Shown in pieces: positions 9,681-19,578 of a stretch of DNA of 64,000 bases (the first letter of the stretch is position 1; each line of letters begins with the position of its first letter). The DNA comes from VAZQ01 sp963739385 (GTDB lineage: Bacteria; Pseudomonadota; Alphaproteobacteria; Rhizobiales; Xanthobacteraceae). The position numbers and the translations under genes are program-made. The DNA lies in the NCBI GenBank assembly GCA_963739385.1, contig CAVUAI010000055.1, positions 62,001-126,000 on the forward strand. The letters are read 5' to 3'. Below the pieces are notes generated by a model. The model was not told the origin of the DNA and ran no database searches. It saw only the letters and a list, made by a program, of their open reading frames with translations.

Positions 9681-10475
9681 ATGGCTGGCACGAGCCAGGG
9701 GCTGTGGGTTGGACTGGCGCTGCTGGGCATGGCCGCTTTGCCCGCGGTAGTGATCGCCGACACCATCCCCCTGCCGACTCCCGCTCCGCTGCCGAAGGAA
9801 GGTGCGCCGGCCCGCCCGTCGGCGACCGCGAATCCCGCGGATTCCGGGCTGGTCGCCGGATTCAAATCGCTTTTCCATCTGGACAAGCAGCCCGAGCCTC
9901 CGGCGACACCGGCGGTCACCACCGCCCCCGGCGCGTTCAACCAGACGCAGCGTGCGCAGATCGACAAGGTCAGCACATATCTTTCGAGCATGCAGCAACT
10001 GGTCGGCCAGTTCATCCAGGTCGGCCCCGACGGCAGCCGCGTCAGAGGCGAGTTCTATATCCAGAAGCCGGGCAAGGTCCGCTTCGAATATGATCCGCCC
10101 AGCCCGATCGAGATCGTCGCCGACGGCCAGTCCGTCATCGTGCGCGACCGCAAGCTCGCGACCCAGGATCTCTACCCGCTGTCGCAGACGCCGCTGCGCT
10201 TTCTTCTGTCCGAACGCATCGACCTCATGCGAGAGACGAACGTAATCGGTGTGCGCGCCGACGACGCCGTCGTCACCATCATCATCGAAGAGCGGCAGCC
10301 GCTCGTGGGCACCAGCCGGCTGATGATGATGGTCGGCGCCAAGGATAACCAGCTCAAGCAATGGACGATCACGGACCCGCAGGGCTACGACACCACCGTC
10401 GTGGTCTCCAACCTCGATACCAGCAAGCGGCCCGATCCCGGCCTGTTCAAGATCGACTACACCCGCTACCAGTAG
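9681..10475 (+). CDS. lolA: Outer-membrane lipoprotein carrier protein LolA
   Basis: Periplasmic chaperone that ferries lipoproteins from LolCDE to the outer membrane. The 264-residue precursor has a signal peptide of about 26 residues and a proline-rich linker (to about residue 75), then the LolA fold with the conserved GEFYIQKPGKVRFEYDPP segment. The start has GGGAGAGGG upstream. It lies 105 bases after ftsK on the same strand, an association common in Hyphomicrobiales. Confidence 0.92.
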   Translation: MAGTSQGLWVGLALLGMAALPAVVIADTIPLPTPAPLPKEGAPARPSATANPADSGLVAGFKSLFHLDKQPEPPATPAVTTAPGAFNQTQRAQIDKVSTYLSSMQQLVGQFIQVGPDGSRVRGEFYIQKPGKVRFEYDPPSPIEIVADGQSVIVRDRKLATQDLYPLSQTPLRFLLSERIDLMRETNVIGVRADDAVVTIIIEERQPLVGTSRLMMMVGAKDNQLKQWTITDPQGYDTTVVVSNLDTSKRPDPGLFKIDYTRYQ

Positions 10476-10681
10476 CCCCAGCCTCAGGCGCGGACGGAAC
10501 TGCTCGCGCGAGCGCGGTTTCATCATTCTTTCGTTGTCATTGCGGGGCGCGCCGAAAGCGCTACTGCCCAGGCATCGGACACCAGCCTCAGCACCCCGCC
10601 GCAACTCAGTCGGTCCACAGCTGTGGTCAGCTGTCGGCGATCCGTTGACTTCTCGCGGGCGGATGCCGATATCTCCGGGTC

Positions 10682-11497
10682 ATGCAGCTGACGGTCACGA
10701 CCTGGAACATCAATTCGGTGCGGCTGCGCATCAACAGCGTCGCAAAATTCATCCGAACGGTGCGGCCGGACATCCTCTGTCTGCAGGAAACCAAGTGCCC
10801 CGACGACAGGTTTCCGCTCAAGCGTTTCAAGCGTCTCGGCTACGAGCACATCGCGCTCAACGGACAGAAGGGCTATCACGGCGTCGTCGTGCTTTCGCGC
10901 CTGCCGTTCGAAAGCTTCAACATTCGATCCTTTTGCGGCAAGGCCGACTGCCGGCACGTCTCCGCCGTGTTCGGCGAGCGTGCCGGGCTGCGCGATCCGA
11001 TCACGCTGCATAATTTCTACGTGCCCGCCGGCGGCGACCTGCCCGATCCCGCGGTCAATCCCAAGTTTGCGCACAAGCTTTCCTTTCTGGACGAGATGCG
11101 CGCCTGCGCCGACCTGCGCTGCCACAGCAGCGATCGCATGATCCTCGTCGGCGACCTCAACGTCGCGCCGCTCGAGCACGACGTGTGGAGTCACAAGCAG
11201 ATGCGGCGGGTGGTGTCGCACACGCCGGTGGAATGCGAGAAGCTCGTCGGTGCGCAGAAGGACGGCGGTTGGGTCGATGCCATGCGCATGCTGGTGCCGG
11301 AACCGGCCAAGCTCTACACGTGGTGGAGCTACCGCTCGCCCGACTGGGAAAGCGCCGACAAGGGTCGCCGTCTCGATCACGTCTGGGTCGCGCCTGCGCT
11401 CGCCGACCGGGTCACCGGCATCCGGGTGATGAAGAACCTGCGCGGCTGGTTGCGGCCGTCCGACCACGTGCCGGTCACGGCGACGCTGGAGGTGTAA
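10682..11497 (+). CDS. xthA: Exodeoxyribonuclease III / AP endonuclease (XthA)
   Basis: Base-excision-repair nuclease that cuts 5' to abasic sites and degrades duplex DNA 3' to 5'. At 271 residues it has normal length. Visible motifs are WNINSVRLR near the N-terminus, the metal-binding Glu in LCLQETK, the GDLNVAPLEHDVW block, and the closing Asp-His of RPSDHVPV. The 206 bases upstream of it hold no gene. It converges on the cyclic-nucleotide-binding gene. Confidence 0.95.
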   Translation: MQLTVTTWNINSVRLRINSVAKFIRTVRPDILCLQETKCPDDRFPLKRFKRLGYEHIALNGQKGYHGVVVLSRLPFESFNIRSFCGKADCRHVSAVFGERAGLRDPITLHNFYVPAGGDLPDPAVNPKFAHKLSFLDEMRACADLRCHSSDRMILVGDLNVAPLEHDVWSHKQMRRVVSHTPVECEKLVGAQKDGGWVDAMRMLVPEPAKLYTWWSYRSPDWESADKGRRLDHVWVAPALADRVTGIRVMKNLRGWLRPSDHVPVTATLEV

Positions 11498-11528
11498 CAG
11501 AAATTCTGCCGGCAGAGTGCGGGCGGAG

Positions 11529-12017
11529 CTATGAGCCTTCCGTGGTCTCGCCCAGATCGTATCGCGGCTCCTGCGCGTCGAGCGCCGCGCCGATCTTGTG
11601 GATCTCACGGGTAGACTGTTCGAGCCGCGCCGCCAGCGCCTCGCGCAGGTTGTGCGCGGCTTCGGGAATGCTGTCCAACATCTTGAGGAAAAGCTGCCGC
11701 GGAATGCTCAGCACGACCGAGGGCTCGATTGCCTTGGCCGTCGCCGGGCGCCTCACTTCGGTAAAGAGCGCGAGTTCGCCGAGAAGCGTGCACGGCCCGA
11801 CCGTGACAGTTCTGCCGTCGTTGGCCGACGACAGATTGAACCGGCCCTCCTGCACGACGAAGGCGCCTTCGGCTTCCGCGCCGGCGCGAAACAGGACCTC
11901 GCCGTTGTGGATGTAACGGGTCTCCGCGCCGATCGCCAGGATCCGCAGCGCCTGGCGTCCCAACAGGCTGAGAGTAGGTGTCCGCTCGAGCAGGCTGATG
12001 TCGTCCTCGACGGTCAT
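11529..12017 (-). CDS. Cyclic-nucleotide-binding domain protein paired with CenR
   Basis: A 162-residue protein made almost entirely of one cNMP-binding (CAP_ED) beta-barrel, with the GELALFTEVRRPATAKA phosphate-binding cassette around residues 83-99 and no DNA-binding or kinase domain. It starts 12 bases after the CenR-type regulator stop, so the two are an operon. From memory, the Brucella OtpR/CenR gene is also followed by a gene annotated as a cAMP-dependent kinase regulatory subunit, which would make this a conserved partner. Whether it binds cAMP, and what it controls, cannot be told. Confidence 0.75.
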   Translation of the reverse strand: MTVEDDISLLERTPTLSLLGRQALRILAIGAETRYIHNGEVLFRAGAEAEGAFVVQEGRFNLSSANDGRTVTVGPCTLLGELALFTEVRRPATAKAIEPSVVLSIPRQLFLKMLDSIPEAAHNLREALAARLEQSTREIHKIGAALDAQEPRYDLGETTEGS

Positions 12018-12029
12018 GGGGCGACGAGC

Positions 12030-12716
12030 TTACGGCACGAGCTTGTAGCCGCCTGCTTCGGTGACGAGGATGGAAGGGCTGGCGGCGTCCTTCTCGACCT
12101 TTTGGCGCAGCCGATAAATGTGGGTCTCGAGCGTATGCGTGGTCACGCCCGAATTGTAGCCCCAGACCTCCTGCAACAAGGTTTCGCGCGACACCGGACG
12201 TTGGCCGGCACGATAGAGATAGCGCAGGATTGCGGTTTCCTTTTCCGTGAGCCGGACCTTGTTGCCCTTGGGATTGAGCAGGATCTTCGAGCTCGGCCGA
12301 AACGTATACGGCCCGATGGTGAACACGGCGTCCTCGCTCGCCTCGTGCTGGCGCAGTTGCGCACGGATGCGCGCCAGTAGCACGGCGAAACGGAAGGGTT
12401 TGGCGACGTAGTCGTTGGCGCCGGACTCGAGTCCGAGGATGGTGTCGGAATCGGTGTTGTGCCCGGTCAGCATGATGATCGGCGCCTTGAAGCCGTTCTT
12501 GCGCAGGATGCGCACGGCTTCGCGTCCGTCGACGTCGGGCAGCCCGACATCCATGATCACCAGGTCGATTTGGCCGGCCTTGGCCGCCTGCACGCCCTTG
12601 GTGCCATTGTCGACCGCGATCGACTCGAACTCCTCGTGCAGCGCGAGCTGCTCGACCAGCGCCTCGCGCAGCTCGGAGTCGTCGTCCACGATCAGAATCT
12701 TGCGAGTATTGGTCAT
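12030..12716 (-). CDS. cenR: OmpR-type response regulator, CenR/OtpR-like
   Basis: Two-component transcription factor of 228 residues: receiver domain with phosphoacceptor Asp56 (VIMDVGLPD) and acidic pocket Asp11-Asp13, followed by a winged-helix output domain ending in RLRQKVEKD and EAGGYKLVP. The sequence resembles CenR of Caulobacter and OtpR of Brucella, which control envelope integrity; that assignment is from memory. The start is ATG 12716; the frame is open 22 codons further upstream but the receiver domain begins here. No histidine kinase is adjacent. It is divergent from an L,D-transpeptidase gene, a plausible envelope target. Confidence 0.78.
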   Translation of the reverse strand: MTNTRKILIVDDDSELREALVEQLALHEEFESIAVDNGTKGVQAAKAGQIDLVIMDVGLPDVDGREAVRILRKNGFKAPIIMLTGHNTDSDTILGLESGANDYVAKPFRFAVLLARIRAQLRQHEASEDAVFTIGPYTFRPSSKILLNPKGNKVRLTEKETAILRYLYRAGQRPVSRETLLQEVWGYNSGVTTHTLETHIYRLRQKVEKDAASPSILVTEAGGYKLVP

Positions 12717-12817
12717 TCCTCTGACGCCCCTGATTCGGCCTCGCCGCTGGAGCTGCGTGCGAAGTAGAGCATTCGGGGGCAAAAGAGCAAGCGTGATGCC
12801 ACTTGGAGGGAACTGGC

Positions 12818-13378
12818 GTGGCTGCTTATGATGAATCCGAACCCATGCGACGAAACTCTCTGTCCGTGATCCGGGTGCAGACGCGACCGGGCCAGCCCAC
12901 CCGGGGCGTCCTACTCGCAGGGGCCCGCATCATCCCGGTCGTGCTCGGACGCAGCGGCATCCGCGCCAACAAATACGAGGGCGACGGCGCCACGCCGCGC
13001 GGGCGATTCCGCCTGGTGCGATTGTGGTGGCGGGCGGATCGCCACCCGCGCCCGCGGACCTTGCTGCCCGTCTCCCGGATCACCCCCGATCTTGCCTGGT
13101 GCGAAGATACCACCGACCGTCGCTACAACCGTCCCTTCCGGCGCGCCCCCAAGGACGCCGGCGATCGCCTGTGGCGGGACGACTATCTCTATGATTTCGT
13201 GATCGAAATCGACCACAACACGCGCCCGCGGGTGGCCGGGCGGGGCAGCGCGGTCTTCATGCATGTCGCGCGTCCCAGCCGGTCACCGACCGCGGGGTGC
13301 GTGGCCATGAGCACGGCCGATCTGCAGCGCCTGCTTGCGGGGCTCGGTCCCAGGACGCGGATCGCCATCCAGCGTTAA
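12818..13378 (+). CDS. L,D-transpeptidase family (YkuD domain) protein
   Basis: A 186-residue protein with the L,D-transpeptidase catalytic signature: His followed by Ser/Thr and then Cys in HVARPSRSPTAGCVAM near residue 150. These enzymes make 3-3 peptidoglycan crosslinks or attach proteins to peptidoglycan. No signal peptide is obvious, so export is uncertain, as in other short members of this subfamily. GTG 12818 is chosen because GGAGGG lies seven bases upstream; ATG 12845 lacks a ribosome site. Its 3' end overlaps yggS by 4 bases in convergent orientation. Confidence 0.75.
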   Translation: MAAYDESEPMRRNSLSVIRVQTRPGQPTRGVLLAGARIIPVVLGRSGIRANKYEGDGATPRGRFRLVRLWWRADRHPRPRTLLPVSRITPDLAWCEDTTDRRYNRPFRRAPKDAGDRLWRDDYLYDFVIEIDHNTRPRVAGRGSAVFMHVARPSRSPTAGCVAMSTADLQRLLAGLGPRTRIAIQR

Positions 13379-14067
13379 GGCGGCGAGTTCTGCGTTCGTT
13401 CGCCGAAAATGGCCGTCCCCACCCGGACGTGCGTGGCGCCGAATGCGATGGCGAGCGGGAAGTCCGCGCTCATCCCCATGGAGAGCAATGAAAGTCCATT
13501 GCGGCGTGCAATCTTGGCGATGAGCGCAAAATGCGGCGCCGGCGGCTCATCCGCCGGCGGAAGGCACATGAGGCCGGCGATCGCGAGGCCATAACGCTCG
13601 CGGCATGCCGTGATGAAAGCGTCGGTCTCTTCCGGCAAGACGCCGGCCTTCTGCGGCTCGGCGCCGGTATTGATCTCGACGAACAGCGTGGGCGTACGGC
13701 CCTGCCTGGCGATTTCCTTCGCGAGCGCCTCGCACAGGCTCGGCCGGTCGACCGAGTGAATGGCGTCGAACAGCGCGACCGCCTCCTTCGCCTTGTTCGA
13801 TTGCAGCGGTCCGACGAGATGAAGCTCGATTCCGCCATGGCGCTCCTTGAGCGCGGGCCATTTCGCTTTCGCCTCCTGCACGCGGTTCTCGCCGAACACG
13901 CGTTGCCCGGCGGCGATCACCGGCTCGATCGCCGCGGCGTCGAAGGTCTTCGAGATTGCCACCAGAGTGACCGAGGCCGGATCGCGTCGTGCCGCGACAC
14001 ATGCGCGCGCAATCTCGTCACGGACTTTGACCAGCGGCGTTTCGATGGTGGACGTGTCGGTCATCAT
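13375..14067 (-). CDS. yggS: PLP homeostasis protein YggS (COG0325, PLPBP)
   Basis: Pyridoxal-phosphate-binding protein of the YggS/PROSC family, a single TIM-barrel that buffers cellular PLP without known catalysis. At 230 residues it has the normal length. The PLP lysine is in LVAISKTF (about residue 40), with GENRVQEA following and SMGMSADFPLAI near the C-terminus. Two consecutive ATG codons (14067 and 14064) are possible starts. It lies 30 bases before the stop of the oxygenase gene on the same strand. Confidence 0.92.
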   Translation of the reverse strand: MMTDTSTIETPLVKVRDEIARACVAARRDPASVTLVAISKTFDAAAIEPVIAAGQRVFGENRVQEAKAKWPALKERHGGIELHLVGPLQSNKAKEAVALFDAIHSVDRPSLCEALAKEIARQGRTPTLFVEINTGAEPQKAGVLPEETDAFITACRERYGLAIAGLMCLPPADEPPAPHFALIAKIARRNGLSLLSMGMSADFPLAIAFGATHVRVGTAIFGERTQNSPP

Positions 14068-14097
14068 CGGACACTAGCACATTCACGCCAGACCACC

Positions 14098-14853
14098 TCA
14101 CTTGGCATCGTGGAAGATGATCCCGAGCGTGTGGCGGTGGCCGGAGCGCAGGCGGCTCACGCCGTGGCGCATGTTGACGCGATAGATGCCGCGCGTGCCC
14201 TGCACTGGACGATGGTGCACGGGAAAGATCACGCCCTCCCCTTGTTGCAATGGTACGACCTCCGCCCGCGACTGCATGCGCGGCCGCTGCTCCGTGAGCA
14301 CGAACTCGCCGCCGGCGAAATCGTCGCGCGGTCGCGACAGCAGGACGGTAACCTGCAGCGGAAACACATGCTCGCCATAAAGGTCCTGGTGCAGGCAGTT
14401 GTAGTCGCCGGCGCCGTATTGCAGCAGCAGCGGCGTCGGCTTCGCCTGTCCCGCCTTGTGACAGCGCGCGAGATAGGCCGCGTGCTCCTCGGGATAGCGC
14501 ACAGCGATCCCCATCGCCTCGTTCCAGCGATTGGCGATTTCGGCAAGTGGCGGATACAGCGCCTCACGCAGCGCCGCCACGGGCGGCGGCAGCGGATAGG
14601 CGAAGTATTTGTATTCGCCGCGGCCGAAGCCATGCCTCGCCATGATCACGCGGCTGCGAAAGCCTTTGTCCGACGCGTAGCTGTCCGCGAGCGCACTGCA
14701 TGTGTCGCTGGCGAGCAACGGCCCCGTGGTGGCACAGCCATGAGCGTCCAGGTCCGCGGCGATGCGCGTCCAATCCAACGCCGCGATGTCGGAGGCGAGC
14801 GAGCGCGCCGAGGAAGGGGCGCGCTCGCGCACGGCGGTGTGGGCGCGTCTCAT
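14098..14853 (-). CDS. 2OG-Fe(II) oxygenase of the Oxygenase-NA (DUF2086) type, predicted DNA repair
   Basis: A 251-residue non-haem iron dioxygenase. The iron triad is visible as His and Asp in CLHQDLYG and a distal His in MRHGVSRL, followed by the Arg of GHRHTLGI that should bind 2-oxoglutarate. The family (COG3826, Pfam Oxygenase-NA) is predicted to act oxidatively on damaged nucleic acid. Its ATG overlaps the ada stop as ATGA, so it is translationally coupled to ada and very probably co-induced by alkylation damage. The substrate is unproven. Confidence 0.78.
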   Translation of the reverse strand: MRRAHTAVRERAPSSARSLASDIAALDWTRIAADLDAHGCATTGPLLASDTCSALADSYASDKGFRSRVIMARHGFGRGEYKYFAYPLPPPVAALREALYPPLAEIANRWNEAMGIAVRYPEEHAAYLARCHKAGQAKPTPLLLQYGAGDYNCLHQDLYGEHVFPLQVTVLLSRPRDDFAGGEFVLTEQRPRMQSRAEVVPLQQGEGVIFPVHHRPVQGTRGIYRVNMRHGVSRLRSGHRHTLGIIFHDAK

Positions 14854-15938
14854 GCCGCCTTCTCCCGCGCCAGCAGCGCGCGTTTGCGCGCCACGCCCCA
14901 GCGATAGCCGGACGGAGCCCCGTCGGTACGCACCACCCGATGACAGGGAATCGCGACCGCAAGCATGTTCGACCCGCAGGCCTGCGCCACCGAGCGTATC
15001 GCCTTGGGCGCGCCAATGCGCCTGGCGATCTCGCTGTAGCTCGCGGTCGAGCCGGCCGGGATCGCGCGGATCGCGTTCCATACCCGTTGCTGAAACGCGG
15101 TGCCGCGGATGTCGAGCGGCAGATCGAGCCCTTGCGTCGGCGCCTCGACCAAGCCCACGACCTTGGCCACCAGCTGCTCGAAGGCTGCGTCGCCGCCGAT
15201 CAATCGCGCTTTCGGAAACCGATCCTGCAGGTCACGCACCAGGACATCGGGATCGTCGCCCAGCTCGATGGCGCAGACGCCCTTGTCGGTCGCGGCGACC
15301 AGGATCGCGCCCAGCGAGCAGGCGCCGACCGCAAAGCGGATGACGTTGCCGCCCCCGCCCTTGCGAAATTCCGTCGGGGTCATGCCGAGAAGTCCCGAGG
15401 AGGCGGCGTAAAAGCGGCCGTTCGAGTTGAAGCCCGCGCCGTAGATCGCCTCGGTTACGGTGCCGCCGGAGGCGAGCTCCGCGCGCACGCGCCTGGCGCG
15501 ATGCGCATCGGCATAGGCCTTCGGGGTTACGCCGGTGACGGCTTTGAAGACGCGGTGGAAGTGGAAGCGGCTCAACCCCGCGGCGCGCGCCAGCACGGCG
15601 AGGCCCGGCGTCTCCTCCGCCTCCTCGATCAGCCGGCAGGCGCGGGCGACGGCCGCCGCGTGTTCCTCCGCCAGCGCGGGCGCGTTCGGCCGGCAGCGCT
15701 TGCATGGCCGGAAACCTGCGCGTTCGGCATCGGCGCAGGTGGCGTGGAAGGCGACATTCTCCCGCCGCGGCCGCCGGGCGGCGCACGAAGGCCGGCAATA
15801 GACGCCGGTCGTGCGCACCGAATAGACGAAGGCACCGTCGGCCGTGCGGTCGCGCCGTTCGACTGCGCTCCAGCGGACCTCGTCATCAGCCGGCAATGCC
15901 CGTGCTCTACCGATGGTCGACATCGTCGAAGACAACAT
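14850..15938 (-). CDS. ada: Bifunctional regulator / O6-methylguanine-DNA methyltransferase Ada
   Basis: Adaptive-response protein that removes methyl groups from DNA and activates its regulon. The 362-residue protein has the N-terminal zinc domain with Cys48, Cys52, Cys79 and Cys82 (spacing as in E. coli Ada; Cys48 is the phosphotriester methyl acceptor), a central AraC helix-turn-helix (about residues 95-190), and a C-terminal methyltransferase with the acceptor Cys in PCHRV near residue 332. ATG 15938 has GGAG six bases upstream; ATG 15950 is an alternative. First gene of a two-gene repair operon, divergent from leuS. Confidence 0.95.
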   Translation of the reverse strand: MLSSTMSTIGRARALPADDEVRWSAVERRDRTADGAFVYSVRTTGVYCRPSCAARRPRRENVAFHATCADAERAGFRPCKRCRPNAPALAEEHAAAVARACRLIEEAEETPGLAVLARAAGLSRFHFHRVFKAVTGVTPKAYADAHRARRVRAELASGGTVTEAIYGAGFNSNGRFYAASSGLLGMTPTEFRKGGGGNVIRFAVGACSLGAILVAATDKGVCAIELGDDPDVLVRDLQDRFPKARLIGGDAAFEQLVAKVVGLVEAPTQGLDLPLDIRGTAFQQRVWNAIRAIPAGSTASYSEIARRIGAPKAIRSVAQACGSNMLAVAIPCHRVVRTDGAPSGYRWGVARKRALLAREKAA

Positions 15939-16178
15939 GACAGGCTCCATCAGGTTCGGACGGGATCGTCGGCGATTCCGTCTCCTGATGGGCAATCTAG
16001 GGATCGCAGGACCGCAAGCACTCCGCTCCTTGCTCTCAAATCGAAGATATCAGCGCCACCCGAAATCTGCGATGGCGGGCAGGCGCGCCCGCTCTTATCT
16101 CCATGGCTCCGGCGGGTTGACCGCACCGCGGCTTGTCACTAGTGCCTTTGTTAAATCTTTGGCAGGCATAGTAATTCC

Positions 16179-18807
16179 ATGGCGAACGAACGCTACAATG
16201 CCCGTGAGGCCGAGCCGCGCTGGCAGAAGGCCTGGGAGGAGCGGGGCATCTTCGCCACCCGCAACGAGGATCCGCGCCCGAAATACTACGTGCTGGAGAT
16301 GTTCCCCTATCCGTCGGGGCGCATCCACATGGGGCACGTGCGCAACTACACGATGGGCGACGTGGTCGCCCGCTACAAGCGCGCCAAGGGCCTCAACGTG
16401 CTGCATCCCATGGGCTGGGATGCATTCGGCATGCCGGCCGAGAATGCCGCCATGGAGCGCAAGGTCCATCCCAAGGCGTGGACCTACCAGAACATCGCGG
16501 CGATGAAGGCGCAGCTCAAGTCGATGGGGCTCTCGCTCGACTGGGCGCGCGAGATCGCGACCTGCGATCCGTCCTATTACAAGCATCAGCAGAAGATGTT
16601 CCTCGACTTCCTGCGCGCCGGCCTGGTGGAGCGCAAGCTCGGTAAGGTGAACTGGGACCCGGTCGACCGCACCGTGCTGGCCAACGAGCAGGTGATCGAC
16701 GGCCGCGGCTGGCGCTCGGGCGCGCTGGTCGAGCAGCGCGAGATGCCGCAATGGTATTTCGCCATCACCAGCTTTTCCGACGAGCTCCTGCAGGCGCTCG
16801 ACCGCCTCGACCGCTGGCCCGAGAAGGTGCGCGTCATGCAGCGCAACTGGATCGGCCGTTCCGAGGGCCTGCACTTACGCTTCGCGCTCGATCCCGCCAC
16901 CACGCCGAACGGCGAGGACGAGGTCGCCGTCTTCACCACGCGGCACGACACGCTGTTCGGCGCCAAGTTCATGGCGATCTCGCCGGATCACCCGCTCGCG
17001 GCGGCGGCAGCGGCGAACAATCCGGCGCTCGCCGACTTCATCGCCGAGTGCAAACGCCACGGCACCGCGCAACAGGTCATCGAGACCGCGGAGAAAAAGG
17101 GCTTCGACACCGGGATGAAGGCCATTCATCCCTTCGATCCCGACTGGAGGCTCCCGGTCTATGTCGCCAACTTCATTTTGATGGACTACGGCACCGGCGC
17201 CATCTTCGGCTGTCCGGCGCACGACCAGCGCGACCTCGACTTCGCCAACAAATACGGGCTCGGCAATACACCGGTCGTGTGCCCGCCGGGACAGGATCCC
17301 GCGACCTTCGTCATTACCGACACCGCCTACGAAGGCGATGGGCGCATGATCAATTCGCGCTTCCTCGACGGCATGAGCATCGAGGAGGCGAAGGAGGAGG
17401 TCGCCCGCCGGCTGGAGCGCGCGACCCGCGGCAACCGGCCAGTCGCCACCCGTCAGGTCAATTTCCGCCTGCGTGACTGGGGCATTTCGCGTCAGCGCTA
17501 CTGGGGCTGCCCAATCCCGGTGATCCACTGCGAGGCCTGCGGCATCGTGCCGGTGCCGGAGAGTGATCTCCCGGTCGAGCTGCCGGACGACGTCGATTTC
17601 GAGCGGCCGGGCAATCCGCTCGACCGTCATCCCGCGTGGAAGAACGTGGCCTGCCCGCAATGCGGCGGGCCGGCGCGGCGCGAAACCGACACCATGGACA
17701 CCTTTGTCGAACTCGTCCTGGTACTTCGCGCGTTTCACCGATCCGTGGATCGCATCGGCGCCGACGGATCCCGCGGTCGCCAACCGCTGGATGCCGGTCG
17801 ACCAGTATATCGGCGGCATCGAGCACGCGATCCTGCACCTGCTCTACTCGCGCTTCTTCACCCGCGCCATGCGCGCGACCGGACACGTCGATCTCGACGA
17901 GCCGTTCGCCGGACTGTTCACCCAGGGCATGGTGGTGCACGAGACCTACCAGACCGCCGGCGGCGAATGGGTCATGCCGGCCGACGTCAAGGTCGAAGGG
18001 GTCGGCGAGCAACGGCGCGCGAGCCTGATCGCCACCGGCGAGCCGGTCGAGATCGGCGCGATCGAGAAGATGTCGAAATCGAAGCGCAACACTGTCGATC
18101 CCGACGATATCATCGCGACCTACGGCGCCGACGTCGCGCGCTGGTTCATGCTCTCCGATTCGCCGCCGGAGCGCGACATCGAGTGGACCGAGGAAGGCGT
18201 GCAGGCGCGCTGGGCGTTCGTGCAGCGGCTATGGCGGCTGGTGAACGAGGCCAGCGAGGCAGCGGCACCCGTCGAAGCTCCGCGGCCATCGAAATTCAGC
18301 GAGCCGGCGCTCGCCCTGCGCAAGGCCGCACACCGCGCGCTCGCGCACGTTTCGGAGGACATCGAGCGGCTGCGCTTCAACGTGTGCGTCGCCCACATCC
18401 ACGAGTTCACCACCGCGTTCCAGGCGTCGCTGGGGAGCCTCGAAGCTGAGCCATTGGCCGACTACAAGTGGGCGGTCCGGGAGGCAGCCGATATTCTGGT
18501 GCGCCTGTTTCACCCCATGATGCCGCACCTGGCGGAGGAGTGCTGGGCCGCGCTCGGGCACAAAACCCTAGTGGCCTCAGAGGCTTGGCCGATTCTTGAG
18601 GCCGATTTGCTGGTCGAGAACACGATCACACTTCCGGTCCAAATCAATGGCAAGAAGCGCGGAGATGTCACAGTCGCCCGAAATGCGCCAAATACCGAGA
18701 TAGAATTTGCCGTCCTGGCCCTCGATGCGGTAAAAAGGGCGCTGGACGGCAAGCCGCCCAAGAAGGTGATCGTGGTCCCGCAAAGGATCGTGAACGTGGT
18801 GGCTTGA
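16179..18807 (+). CDS. leuS: Leucyl-tRNA synthetase (frameshifted in this sequence)
   Basis: Class I synthetase charging tRNA-Leu. HIGH-type motif PYPSGRIHMGH near residue 43 and KMSKS motif EKMSKSKRN near residue 630, with the CP1 editing domain between. The frame breaks near 17710: GTC GAA CTC should read GTC GAC TCG TCC TGG (VDSSW), so one A of the AA at 17710-17711 is extra. The span is 3 x 876 + 1 bases; removing that A gives an 875-residue protein of normal length. Both halves are fully conserved, so a sequence error in this essential gene is much likelier than a real mutation. Confidence 0.95.
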
Positions 18808-18849
18808 TGGGGTTTCCTTTCCGCAGCGGAAGGGAAACAGGGGTGGGGA

Positions 18850-19440
18850 ATGATACGAACGGCCGCGGCGGTCTACGCCCGATTCTCGTCCGCGCAAGGA
18901 CGGAGAAGCCTTGCTCGCGCGGCCATGGCGCTGGCGCTCGCCGCGCTTGCAGGGGGCTGCTTCCAGCCGCTCTACGGCGAACAGTCCCTCACCGGCGGGC
19001 CGATCCTGCGCGATCAGCTCAGCGCCGTGGATGTGCTGCAGATCGAGGCGGTGAAAGGAACGGATGAGGCGCGACTCGCGGTCGAAGTTCGCAACACGCT
19101 CCTGTTTGACTTCACCGGCGGCGGCTACGCCGCCCCGCCGACCCACCGGCTGAAGATATCCATGTTCTCGACTCGCGCCTCGATCATCGTCGATACCCAG
19201 AGCTCGCGTCCGGACATCGAGAACTACGGCCTCAACGCCACCTATTCGCTGCTCGAGATCGCTACCAACCGGATCGTCGTGACTGGGCAGACCTTCTCCC
19301 GTGTCTCTTTCGACATTCCGGGCCAGCAGCAGCGCTTTGCGCGCCTGCGCGGTTTGCGAGACGCCGAGATTCGCGCGGCCAGAGTGATCGCCGACAATAT
19401 CAAGACGCGCCTCGCCTCCTATTTCATCGCAGGAACGTAG
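18850..19440 (+). CDS. lptE: LPS-assembly lipoprotein LptE
   Basis: Outer-membrane lipoprotein that plugs the LptD barrel and assists LPS insertion. The 196-residue precursor has a type II signal peptide with lipobox LAGGC and the FQPLYG motif just after the lipidated Cys, typical of alphaproteobacterial LptE. ATG 18850 has GGTGGGG upstream. It follows leuS by 42 bases and precedes holA, the standard leuS-lptE-holA order. Confidence 0.9.
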   Translation: MIRTAAAVYARFSSAQGRRSLARAAMALALAALAGGCFQPLYGEQSLTGGPILRDQLSAVDVLQIEAVKGTDEARLAVEVRNTLLFDFTGGGYAAPPTHRLKISMFSTRASIIVDTQSSRPDIENYGLNATYSLLEIATNRIVVTGQTFSRVSFDIPGQQQRFARLRGLRDAEIRAARVIADNIKTRLASYFIAGT

Positions 19441-19578
19441 CGACCGCCTGCCATCGGCGTCGTCGCGAGCGCACTTCGGACGCGGCCCGATAAGGCGGTC
19501 GCGGGCTTCTTTGCATCGCCAGTGAATGCTAGATGTCCGCGCGCGGGCACAGCCAGACGTCGCCGCGAAGGACATCCG

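Noticed and set aside
17700..17720. Programmed frameshifting in leuS
   Set aside because: No slippery heptamer or downstream structure was seen, and the same one-base error occurs in unrelated genes.
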